Positions 1-6,220 of a stretch of 7,850 nt of DNA are shown here, piece by piece. The stretch comes from an uncultured Clostridia bacterium (GTDB lineage Bacteria > Bacillota > Clostridia > Christensenellales > Maliibacteriaceae). Position numbers and translations under genes: made by a program. The stretch covers positions 1 through 7,850 of the forward strand of contig CAKTSO010000089.1 of the NCBI GenBank assembly GCA_934613185.1, given 5' to 3'. Every line of letters starts with the position of its first letter. Within the stretch, counting starts at the first letter, position 1. The notes under the pieces were generated by a model, which was not told where the DNA came from, searched no databases, and saw only the letters and a list, made by a program, of their open reading frames with translations.

Positions 1-1
1 G

Positions 2-970
2 ATGCGCCGTGCGGGAGAGGCCGCGCTTCGCGCGCAGGGCTATCAGGAAGAGGATGCCAACGCGTTTATGAACACGGGCATGATCAATCTGGACGCGGTG
101 CTCGGCGGCCTGAACGAAGACGGCGTCGATCCCGTGCTGTCGGCACAGCAGACGGCGCGCATGGCGGTCATCCGTCAGGCGCAGCTGGACGCGCCGCTGG
201 AACAGCCGCCGCAGGTCAAGGGGACGCACTCGCGCCCCGGCTACGACGCGAGCGTTCCGCCCGAGAAAAAGAAAAAGCGCGTGCTGCGCGGCATCGTCGA
301 ATGGGTGGCGATGCTGGCCGCCGCGGTCGCCGTGGCGTTCCTTTTGCGGACGTATATCTTCAGCTTCTATCGCGTGCAGGGCCCGTCCATGCAGCCGACG
401 CTGTACACGGGCGAATTGCTGTTTGTCAATAAGATCGGCTATCGCGTGGGCGACATCGAGCGCTTTGACGTCGTCGTGTGCCATTATCCCGGCGGCGACG
501 AGTATTATGTCAAGCGTGTCATCGCCCTGCCCGGCGACACCGTCCGCATCGACAAGGGGACGGTCTATGTCAACGACGAGGCCCTGAGCGAGGAATACGT
601 CGTCAATCACGACACCTCGAGCATGGCGGAGGTGACCGTGGCGGAGGATTCCTACATGGTCTTCGGCGACAACCGCGTCGATTCCATGGACAGCCGCTCC
701 ATCGGCGCGATCGGCCGCGATGCGATCGTCGGCCGCGCCGTCGCCGTGACGTGGCCGCTTGGTAAGATCTCGACCATTTCCCGCATCGACGACACCGCCG
801 CCGAACCCGGTCAGACGCCCGCGACGAGCGAAAAGCCCGCGCCGAGCGAGACGGAGAAGGCCGACAAGATCGAAAAAACGGACGAATCGGACAATACGGA
901 GGAGTCGACAGTCGCGGCGAGCGAAGAGCCCGAGGCGACGAATCTTTCTCAGGTTCCCGCGGACAATTAA
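2..970 (+). CDS. lepB: Type I signal peptidase (S26), with N-terminal extension and acidic C-terminal tail; 5' end uncertain
   Basis: Membrane-bound serine protease that removes signal peptides from exported proteins on the outer face of the cytoplasmic membrane. Numbered from the ATG at 2, a KKKKR positive patch (89-93) precedes one membrane helix (about 98-117). The serine box GPSMQPTL follows (Ser129 the likely nucleophile), then YYVKRVIALPGD with the general-base Lys171, and box E GDNRVDSMDSR (222-232). The Ser/Lys dyad and spacing fit family S26. Two parts are unusual. About 95 residues precede the membrane helix, where Gram-positive relatives usually have a short N-terminus. About 58 residues after residue 263 are Thr/Glu/Ser/Pro/Lys-rich and probably disordered outside the cell. 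The ATG at 2 has almost no visible upstream sequence, so the gene may start earlier. An in-frame ATG at 68, preceded by AGGAAGAGG at 46-54, is another option. The family call is secure; the start is not. Confidence 0.93.
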   Translation: MRRAGEAALRAQGYQEEDANAFMNTGMINLDAVLGGLNEDGVDPVLSAQQTARMAVIRQAQLDAPLEQPPQVKGTHSRPGYDASVPPEKKKKRVLRGIVEWVAMLAAAVAVAFLLRTYIFSFYRVQGPSMQPTLYTGELLFVNKIGYRVGDIERFDVVVCHYPGGDEYYVKRVIALPGDTVRIDKGTVYVNDEALSEEYVVNHDTSSMAEVTVAEDSYMVFGDNRVDSMDSRSIGAIGRDAIVGRAVAVTWPLGKISTISRIDDTAAEPGQTPATSEKPAPSETEKADKIEKTDESDNTEESTVAASEEPEATNLSQVPADN

Positions 971-977
971 ACGACAT

Positions 978-1014
978 GCCCGGCGAAATGCGTTTTCGCC
1001 GGGCTGTGGTTTAT
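978..1014 (+). terminator. Hairpin terminator after signal peptidase gene
   Basis: An 11-bp perfect stem, GCCCGGCGAAA (978-988) with TTTCGCCGGGC (994-1004), closes a 5-nt loop starting 8 bp after the stop codon. The following sequence, TGTGGTTTATT, is only moderately T-rich, so termination may be incomplete. The stem is symmetrical and could also act on the opposite strand. Confidence 0.7.
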
Positions 1015-1093
1015 TGCGAGGTGAAACGTTCTCTTCCAAAGGGGGGCGTTTGCCGCACGGCTTCCGATTCCCACCAATATAAGAGGTGATTTT

Positions 1094-1672
1094 ATGAACG
1101 ACGCGATCCGCGTCTTTTACGACCGAAAAAGCGTGCGCCGCTTTTTGCCCCGCCCCGTGGAGCGGGAGAAGCTTTTCGCGCTGTTCGACGCCGCGGTGCA
1201 GGCACCCTGCGGCGGCAACACGCAGCAGTGGAAGTTCTTTTGCCTTCAAAGCGAACCCGTCCGCGAGGAGCTTTCCGCGGCGGTGCGGCTCGCCATGCGC
1301 GACTTCCCGCTCGGCGAAAATCCTTACAAATCCATGGCGAACGCCAAGCGCGCGGCGCAGAAGGACGACTACTGCTGTTATTTTCACGCGCCCGTGTGGA
1401 TTTTGATCGCGCTGGACGAGACGTATCCCAACGCCATGGCCGACGCGGCGCTTGCGATGGGCAATCTGATGCACGCGGCGACGGCGGAGGGGCTCGGGAC
1501 GTGCTGGGTCAATCAGGTCCCGTGGACGCAGGACGATCCGCGCGTGCGCGAAGTGCTGCAAAAAATCGGCGTGCCGGACGGATTTCGCGTCTGCGCGACG
1601 GCGGCCGTCGGCTACCCCGAAACTCTGCCGAACAAGCCCGCCCGAAAGCCCGCCGACGTGACGTATCTTTAA
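1094..1672 (+). CDS. Nitroreductase-family flavoprotein
   Basis: Predicted cytoplasmic FMN-dependent NAD(P)H oxidoreductase of the nitroreductase superfamily; the physiological substrate cannot be read from sequence. Visible family signatures are RKSVRRF at residues 11-17 and APCGGNTQQW at 37-46 (both FMN-contacting in the family), GNLMHAATAEGLGTCWV at 123-139, and AVGYPE at 171-176 near the C-terminus. At 192 residues it is a normal-length single-domain member. The start is supported by AAGAGGTG at 1080-1087, six bases before the ATG. It stands alone on this strand: a terminator separates it from the signal peptidase gene, and the next gene is convergent and ends 9 bp beyond its stop. I see no good sigma-A promoter in the short leader. 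Adjacent Cys94-Cys95 are noted, without evidence for a role. Confidence 0.9.
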   Translation: MNDAIRVFYDRKSVRRFLPRPVEREKLFALFDAAVQAPCGGNTQQWKFFCLQSEPVREELSAAVRLAMRDFPLGENPYKSMANAKRAAQKDDYCCYFHAPVWILIALDETYPNAMADAALAMGNLMHAATAEGLGTCWVNQVPWTQDDPRVREVLQKIGVPDGFRVCATAAVGYPETLPNKPARKPADVTYL

Positions 1673-1681
1673 GCGTATTCG

Positions 1682-2320
1682 TCAATCGGAAGCTTCGAGC
1701 ATTTGCCGCACGATGCGGAAAAATTCGTCCGTCACGCCGCCGTCGGGGCGTTCGGGATGCCACTGCACCGCCAAAACGGGGGAGACGTTCGACGAAACCG
1801 CCTCGATCGTGCCGTCGCGGGCGACGGCGGCGGGGAAAAGCGGCGGCGCAAGGCGCGCGGCGGACTGATGGTGAAAGCTGTTGACGACGGCTTCCCGAAG
1901 CGGGGCAAACGGCGAATTTTCACAAAAGCGCACGATATGCCGCGTTCCCGCGTGGCTCGCGATGTCCTGATGCAGCGTCCCGCCCAGCGCGACGTTGACG
2001 CACTGCATCCCGCGGCAGACGCCGAAGACGGGCTTTTTCCGCGCGAAAAACGAAAGGACGAGCGAAAGCTCGTTTTCGTCGCGCATGCTTGACACGGGCG
2101 ACAGCCTCGCCCCGCGGCTTTGACCGTACAAAAGCGGGTCGCTGTCCCCGCCGCCCGTTAAAAACAGGCCGTCGTACGATTCGGCGAGCGAAAATGCGCA
2201 AAGCGGCGTTTCGGCATCGCAAAATCCGTGCGCGATCCCCGCGCGCGAAAGCGCAGCGGAATACTGCGGCGCGGGGCGGGAAAGCCCGAGGTCGTTCGTG
2301 CCGTGGACGACGAGAAGCAT
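1682..2320 (-). CDS. Class I glutamine-amidotransferase-like hydrolase, peptidase C26 (gamma-glutamyl-GABA hydrolase type)
   Basis: Predicted cytoplasmic hydrolase of gamma-glutamyl amide bonds, related to PuuD, which splits gamma-glutamyl-GABA in putrescine breakdown; the true substrate here is unknown. The class I amidotransferase triad is visible: nucleophile Cys102 in GVCRGMQ, and His188 and Glu190 in VQWHPE near the C-terminus. FLTGGGDSDPLLY (53-65) and the NSFHHQS segment (147-153) are typical of the C26 branch, as opposed to synthetase-linked glutaminase domains. At 212 residues it is slightly short for the family but appears complete. On the - strand, AAAAGGAGG (2337-2329) precedes the ATG at 2320, supporting the start. 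No other polyamine genes are visible nearby, so the puu pathway is not implied. Its 3' end faces the nitroreductase gene across 9 bp. Confidence 0.88.
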   Translation of the reverse strand: MLLVVHGTNDLGLSRPAPQYSAALSRAGIAHGFCDAETPLCAFSLAESYDGLFLTGGGDSDPLLYGQSRGARLSPVSSMRDENELSLVLSFFARKKPVFGVCRGMQCVNVALGGTLHQDIASHAGTRHIVRFCENSPFAPLREAVVNSFHHQSAARLAPPLFPAAVARDGTIEAVSSNVSPVLAVQWHPERPDGGVTDEFFRIVRQMLEASD

Positions 2321-2393
2321 GGGTTCGGCCTCCTTTTAAAATCGGGAAGGGAAGCGCCGCTGTGTGTTTCGGCGCGCAAAAAGATCGGCTTTT

Positions 2394-2418
2394 TGACTGT
2401 ACCGAACGGGTACAATCA
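2394..2418. promoter_or_regulatory. Palindromic candidate operator between divergent genes
   Basis: TGA-C-TGTACC (2394-2403) is mirrored by GGTACA-A-TCA (2409-2418) around a 5-nt centre. Nine of ten arm positions pair; only C2397/A2415 does not. It sits between the divergent C26 hydrolase and C69 dipeptidase genes, overlaps the predicted - strand promoter, and begins inside a + strand TTGACT (2393-2398). A dyad directly after a TTGACT resembles MerR-type operators, but no + strand -10 has the expected 19-20 bp spacing: TACAAT at 2411 is too close and TAAAAT at 2421 too far. No regulator gene is in the window. Confidence 0.45.
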
Positions 2419-2424
2419 TGTAAA
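2396..2424 (-). promoter_or_regulatory. Predicted sigma-A promoter for the C26 hydrolase gene
   Basis: Read on the - strand, TTTACA (2424-2419) is followed after exactly 17 bp by TACAGT (2401-2396), pointing at the hydrolase gene. This gives a leader of about 70 nt. The -35 matches consensus at five positions and the -10 at four. Most of the palindrome at 2394-2418 lies in its spacer and -10. Confidence 0.5.
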
Positions 2425-2493
2425 ATAATACTATCAAGACGCGCCGCGCGAAAGACAAAAACGCGGCGCACCGCAAAAAAGGAGGGATGGCCC

Positions 2494-3825
2494 GTGTGCG
2501 ACACGTTCGTGGCGCTGCCCACGCACACGGCGGACGCAAGCGTTCTTTTCGCCAAAAACAGCGACCGCTGCCCCAACGAACCGCAGCAGGTGCTGCGCAC
2601 GTTCCCCGTGGACTACCCCGAGGACGCGCGGCTGGAATGCACTTACATCACCATCGCGCAGGCGCGGCACACGAACGCCTGCCTGCTTTGCAAGCCCTCG
2701 TGGATGTGGGGCTGTGAAATGGGCGCGAACGAATACGGCCTCCACATCGGAAACGAGGCGGTCTTCACGCGCGAACCCGTTCAAAAAGAAGGCGGGCTGA
2801 CGGGCATGGATCTGGTGCGGCTGGCGCTGGAGCGGTGCATGTACGCGCGCGAGGCGGCGGATCTGATCATCGCCATGCTCATGCGCTACGGCCAGGGCGG
2901 CGACTGCGGCTACGACAAGCCGTTTTATTATCACAACAGCTTTCTGATCGCCGACGCCCGCAGCGCCTATGTGCTGGAGACGGCGGGTGAGTTCTGGGCG
3001 CTCAAGCGCGTGAGCGGGTATTACGCGCTGTCCAACGCGCTGAGCATCGAGAACGACTTCGACGAAATTCACGCCGGGGCGATCGATTACGCCATCGCAA
3101 AGCGCCGCTGCCGAGATCGCGCGGACTTCGGCTTCGCGCGCTGTTTTTCCGACCCCGTCAAAACCCGCGCCGCCTGCGCACAGCAGCGCCGCGCGCAGGG
3201 GCTTCTTGCGCTGGAAAAAGGCGGACTGACCACGCGCGACATGATGACGCTGCTTCGAAGCCATAACGAAAACGCGAAGCCGTTTTCCCGCGGGTCGTGC
3301 GCGGATATCTGCATGCACGCGGGCGCGAACGCCGGCGCAAGCCAGACGACCGGCTCTTTGATCGGCAAAATCTCGCAGGGCTACGCCACGGAATTTGTCA
3401 CGGGGATGTCCTCGCCCTGCCTCGCCGTCTTCAAGCCCTACTGGCTTTCGGCCGACACGACGCAGCTCGTCTTCCCGCTCTATGCCGCGCGCGCTTCGCG
3501 CGAAAGCTGGCTTTGGCGCGAGAATCTGCCGCGCGACGTGCGCGCCGGGCGCATCGACGAGGACGCGCTCGGAGACTATCTTGCAAGACGCGATTCGCTC
3601 GAGGCGCGGTTTTTCGCGCAGAGCGAACAGCTCCACGCCTCCCGCGCCGTGCCGAGCGTCGTGACGGACGTTGCCCGCCGCGCCGTCTGTGACGAGATCG
3701 CGCTTTTGGAAAGCGTGATGGGTCGGCATCGGCCAAAGGCCGCGCCGCGCGGCAGCCTGTTTTATCGGCTGTGGTGGAAAAAGCGTGACGCGCTGCTCGG
3801 GAAAAAGCGCCCCGAGGAAGCGTGA
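2494..3825 (+). CDS. Secernin-like C69 family dipeptidase (Ntn hydrolase), GTG start
   Basis: Predicted N-terminal-nucleophile hydrolase of the C69/secernin group, whose bacterial members are dipeptidases; substrate not determinable here. The 443-residue product begins M-C-D-T-F-V. Removal of the initiator Met would expose Cys2 as the nucleophile, so the GTG at 2494 is chosen over longer in-frame starts back to 2089, which would bury the Cys and overlap the opposite-strand gene. AAGGAGGG at 2479-2486 sits 7 nt upstream. Family signatures are FAKNSDRCPNEPQ (19-31), PSWMWGCEMGANEYGLHIGNEA (68-89), YHNSFLIAD (146-154), ALSNALSIEND (178-188), SRGSCADICMHAG (265-277) and SQTTGSLIG (283-291). The C-terminus is Arg/Lys-rich. 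There is no signal peptide or membrane segment, so it is probably cytoplasmic. It leads the three-gene + strand run, 95 bp ahead of the dehydrogenase. Confidence 0.9.
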   Translation: MCDTFVALPTHTADASVLFAKNSDRCPNEPQQVLRTFPVDYPEDARLECTYITIAQARHTNACLLCKPSWMWGCEMGANEYGLHIGNEAVFTREPVQKEGGLTGMDLVRLALERCMYAREAADLIIAMLMRYGQGGDCGYDKPFYYHNSFLIADARSAYVLETAGEFWALKRVSGYYALSNALSIENDFDEIHAGAIDYAIAKRRCRDRADFGFARCFSDPVKTRAACAQQRRAQGLLALEKGGLTTRDMMTLLRSHNENAKPFSRGSCADICMHAGANAGASQTTGSLIGKISQGYATEFVTGMSSPCLAVFKPYWLSADTTQLVFPLYAARASRESWLWRENLPRDVRAGRIDEDALGDYLARRDSLEARFFAQSEQLHASRAVPSVVTDVARRAVCDEIALLESVMGRHRPKAAPRGSLFYRLWWKKRDALLGKKRPEEA

Positions 3826-3832
3826 CGAGCCC

Positions 3833-3855
3833 GCGGACGCGAGCGCCCGCATTTT
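3833..3855 (+). terminator. Weak hairpin, possible partial terminator after the C69 gene
   Basis: GCGGACG (3833-3839) can pair with CGCCCGC (3844-3850) around CGAG, with one A/C mismatch, followed by ATTTT. It starts 8 bp after the stop codon. The stem is GC-rich but short and the T-run is only four, so it may only attenuate read-through into the downstream genes, or may have no function. Confidence 0.25.
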
Positions 3856-3871
3856 GAAAGACGGAACATCA

Positions 3872-3901
3872 AAATCCATGCAAATCCATGCAAATCCATG
3901 C
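3872..3901. repeat. Three perfect tandem copies of a 10-bp unit
   Basis: The unit AAATCCATGC occurs three times without change (3872-3881, 3882-3891, 3892-3901), immediately before the RBS of the dehydrogenase gene. The period is about one helical turn. Each copy carries an ATG; the middle one (3888) is in frame with the gene but lacks an upstream Shine-Dalgarno sequence. Confidence 0.9.
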
Positions 3902-3920
3902 AAAAGGAAGGTATGAGCCG

Positions 3921-4898
3921 ATGGAAAGAAAGCCCAAAATTCTTGTGACCTGCAAAATGCCCCGCGAATGGTTCCCGGATTATAAAGACTGCGAACTGGT
4001 CTTCCCCGACAAAATGGGCTTTTTGACGCAGGAAGAGCTGATCCCGCTGATCGAGGACGTCGACGGCGCGGTCATTTTGTTCACCTATCTTGACGAAAAC
4101 GTCCTGAAGCATTGCAAAAACTTAAAGGCCGTCACGAGCTTCGGCGCGGGCTACGACAGCATCAACGTCGAGGACTGCACCCGCCGCGGCATTTACGTCT
4201 GCAACACGCCCGAGGCCGTCTGCGAGCCGACAGCGGAGTTTACGATCGGCATGATCCTCGACACCCTTCGCACGATCACCTGGCGCGACCGCCAGCTTCG
4301 CACGAACCCCGATTACGACTGGGGTCTTGCCAAATATCCCAGCTGGATCGCCATGGGCAAGACGCTCGGCATCGTCGGCATGGGCCGCATCGGCAAGGCC
4401 GTCGCCCGCCGCGCGCTGGCGCTGGGGATGAAGATCGTCTATTACAACCGCCACAAGATGGGCGCGGAGGACGAGGCGCGCTACGAGGCGACGTATCTTC
4501 CCCTGGACGAGCTTTTGAAGACGGCGGACGTCGTCAGCCTCCACACGCCGCTGACGCCCGAGACGGAAGGCCTGATCGGTGCGCGCGAGCTTTCGATGAT
4601 GAAGAAGACGGCGCACCTTGTCAACATGGCGCGCGGCCCCGTCGTGGACGAGGCGGCGCTGATCGCGGCGCTCAAAAATCACGACATCGCGGGCGCGGCG
4701 CTCGACGTGTTCTGCAACGAGCCGAACATCAACCCCGAGTTCAAAACGCTCGACAACGTCGTCATCACCCCGCACGTCGGTGTGGACAGCGCCGAGGCGC
4801 GCATGATCATCGCGCATCACACCGCGCTGAACCTGCTGCCCGCCATCGACGGCGGCGTCCCGAAATATCTCGTCAATCGCGAACTTCTGAACAAATAA
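3921..4898 (+). CDS. D-isomer-specific 2-hydroxyacid dehydrogenase, NAD-binding
   Basis: Predicted cytoplasmic NAD(P)-dependent enzyme interconverting 2-keto acids and D-2-hydroxyacids; candidates include glyoxylate/hydroxypyruvate or lactate-type substrates, which the sequence does not settle. The 325-residue length is normal for the family. Signatures: FGAGYDSINVEDCTRRGIYVCNTP (74-97), the Rossmann loop LGIVGMGRIGKAVARRA (149-165, GxGxxG at 153-158), LVNMARGPVVDE with catalytic Arg238, LDVFCNEP with Glu267, and ITPHVG with His285, giving the complete Arg/Glu/His set. The start at 3921 is chosen because AAGGAAGG (3904-3911) lies 9 nt upstream; the in-frame ATG at 3888 lies inside the 10-bp repeat and has no RBS. 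The DUF362 gene follows after 18 bp, so the two are very probably co-transcribed. Confidence 0.93.
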   Translation: MERKPKILVTCKMPREWFPDYKDCELVFPDKMGFLTQEELIPLIEDVDGAVILFTYLDENVLKHCKNLKAVTSFGAGYDSINVEDCTRRGIYVCNTPEAVCEPTAEFTIGMILDTLRTITWRDRQLRTNPDYDWGLAKYPSWIAMGKTLGIVGMGRIGKAVARRALALGMKIVYYNRHKMGAEDEARYEATYLPLDELLKTADVVSLHTPLTPETEGLIGARELSMMKKTAHLVNMARGPVVDEAALIAALKNHDIAGAALDVFCNEPNINPEFKTLDNVVITPHVGVDSAEARMIIAHHTALNLLPAIDGGVPKYLVNRELLNK

Positions 4899-4916
4899 GG
4901 GGGCGGACATAGCGAT

Positions 4917-5999
4917 ATGGAAAAAAACAAGATCGCCGTCGTCTACGGGCAGGATATGCACGCCATGGTGCAGCAGCTCATGGAATACGCGGACATCGCC
5001 TCTCAGCTTCGCGACGGCATGAAGATCGGCATCAAGCCGAACCTCGTCGTCGCCAAGCGCCCCGACTCCGGTGCCACGACGCACACCGAGCTTCTCGAGG
5101 GCGTGATCGATTATCTGCAAGCGCACGGCAAGTTCGACATCACCATCATGGAGGGCTCCTGGGTCGGCGACTCGACGCAGCGCGCCTTCCGCGTCTGCGG
5201 CTACGACCGCCTGGCGGAGAAAAAGGGCGTCAAGCTCCTTGACTTAAAGCACGACACGTTCCATACCCACGGCGGCATCCGCGTCTGCGACGCCCCGATG
5301 AACGTGGATTACCTCATCAATATGCCCGTTTTGAAGGGACATTGCCAGACGACCGTGACCTGCGCGCTGAAAAACATGAAGGGCTGCCTGCCGGATTCGG
5401 AAAAGCGCCGCTTCCACACGCAGGGGCTGCATCAGCCGATCGCCAAGCTCGGCACGATTTTAAAGCCCTCCGTGACGATCGTCGACGGCATCTGCGGCGA
5501 CCTTGACTTTGAAGAGGGCGGCAACCCCGTGCCGATGAACCGCGTGATGCTCGGCTACGACAGCGTCCTGATCGACGCGTGCGTCTGCCGCATGATGGGC
5601 GTGGAATTGGAGGAGGTGCCCTACATCGGCCTGGCGGAACACTACGGCGCGGGCAGCGCGGACTTTAGAGACGATACCTTACTCGAGCTCAACGACGCAA
5701 GCTGCGCCGGAAAGATGCCGATCGTCAGCCGCCGCGCGCAGGCGCTCGGCCGCTACACCGACGCGCGCGACGCCTGCTCCGCCTGCTACGGCTCGCTCAT
5801 CCACGCGCTGTATCGGCTCGACGAAATGGGGCGCCTCGGTTGGCTCGACGACAAGGTCTGCATCGGCCAGGGCTTCAAAAATGCCGAGGGCGGCCGCATC
5901 GGCGTCGGGAACTGCACCAAAAACTGTCAGTTCCACCTGGGCGGCTGTCCGCCCCGCGCCGACCAGATCATGGCGTTTTTGCAGGATCATATGCAATAA
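4917..5999 (+). CDS. DUF362 domain protein with C-terminal cysteine cluster
   Basis: Member of the DUF362 family, whose biochemical role is not generally established; some members carry iron-sulfur domains. The 360-residue product has the family's early segment MKIGIKPNLVVAKRPDSGATTH (35-56), a central VDYLINMPVLKGHCQTTVTCALKNMKGCLPD (130-160) and VTIVDGICGDLDFEEGGNPVPMN (186-208). The C-terminal part contains CSAC (Cys287, Cys290), Cys315, and CTKNC with GCPP (Cys333, Cys337, Cys344), a plausible metal or Fe-S site. There is no classical two-[4Fe-4S] ferredoxin signature. No signal peptide or membrane helix is seen. AAGGGGG at 4897-4903, overlapping the previous stop codon, lies 13 nt before the ATG, a rather long spacing. 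A terminator follows at 6027. The close coupling to a 2-hydroxyacid dehydrogenase suggests a shared metabolic role, which is inference. Confidence 0.85.
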   Translation: MEKNKIAVVYGQDMHAMVQQLMEYADIASQLRDGMKIGIKPNLVVAKRPDSGATTHTELLEGVIDYLQAHGKFDITIMEGSWVGDSTQRAFRVCGYDRLAEKKGVKLLDLKHDTFHTHGGIRVCDAPMNVDYLINMPVLKGHCQTTVTCALKNMKGCLPDSEKRRFHTQGLHQPIAKLGTILKPSVTIVDGICGDLDFEEGGNPVPMNRVMLGYDSVLIDACVCRMMGVELEEVPYIGLAEHYGAGSADFRDDTLLELNDASCAGKMPIVSRRAQALGRYTDARDACSACYGSLIHALYRLDEMGRLGWLDDKVCIGQGFKNAEGGRIGVGNCTKNCQFHLGGCPPRADQIMAFLQDHMQ

Positions 6000-6026
6000 A
6001 AACGAAACATAAGATCGCACGAAACG

Positions 6027-6050
6027 AAAGCCCGGTCCGCCGGGCTTTTT
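6027..6050 (+). terminator. Intrinsic terminator after the DUF362 gene
   Basis: A 9-bp stem, AAAGCCCGG (6027-6035) with CCGGGCTTT (6040-6048), has a TCCG tetraloop and a T-run at 6046-6050. It begins 27 bp after the stop codon and closes the three-gene + strand run. Confidence 0.88.
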
Positions 6051-6104
6051 GCGTGCCGTTTCGGCGAAAAACAAAGGTGCAACGCAATCGTAAAACACCC
6101 GTCA

Positions 6105-6134
6105 TTGACAAAATGCCGCCGCGGGCGCTATACT
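6105..6134 (+). promoter_or_regulatory. Sigma-A promoter for the Arg/Pro/Gln-tailed membrane protein gene
   Basis: A perfect TTGACA (6105-6110) is followed after 18 bp by TATACT (6129-6134, five of six matches). Transcription should start near 6141, giving a leader of about 80 nt. Lying just after the terminator at 6027, it makes the next gene an independent unit. Confidence 0.8.
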
Positions 6135-6141
6135 CAAACAG

Positions 6142-6210
6142 AGGCATTGTCATGCCTTGATAAGATGTGTCGAAAAAACGCGCTTGCGGCGTCCCGCGCC
6201 GCAGGAAGGA
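6142..6210 (+). promoter_or_regulatory. Structured 5' leader with hairpin overlapping the RBS
   Basis: Two inverted repeats lie in the predicted leader. AGGCAT (6142-6147) pairs with ATGCCT (6152-6157) around TGTC, right at the likely transcript start. CTTGCGGCG (6183-6191) pairs with CGCCGCAGG (6197-6205) around TCCCG, with one G/T wobble. The second stem takes up AGG, the first three bases of the Shine-Dalgarno AGGAAGGA (6203-6210), so it could hinder ribosome binding. This is a possible translational control, not a recognised riboswitch class. Confidence 0.4.
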
Positions 6211-6220
6211 TTGTATATTC

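Noticed and set aside
2089..2493. 135-codon in-frame N-terminal extension of the C69 peptidase
   Set aside because: It overlaps the opposite-strand C26 gene and the divergent promoter, is low-complexity Arg/Lys-rich, and would bury the Cys that must be N-terminal for catalysis.
2434..3903. 489-codon open frame on the - strand opposite the C69 peptidase gene
   Set aside because: It mirrors a well-supported secernin-like gene, starts inside the 10-bp repeat without an RBS, and its translation shows no recognisable domain. It is explained by GC-rich third positions.
4122..5126. 334-codon open frame on the - strand across the dehydrogenase/DUF362 junction
   Set aside because: Both genes it overlaps have full family signatures. 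The antisense product is Arg/Asp/Val/His-rich with no domain.
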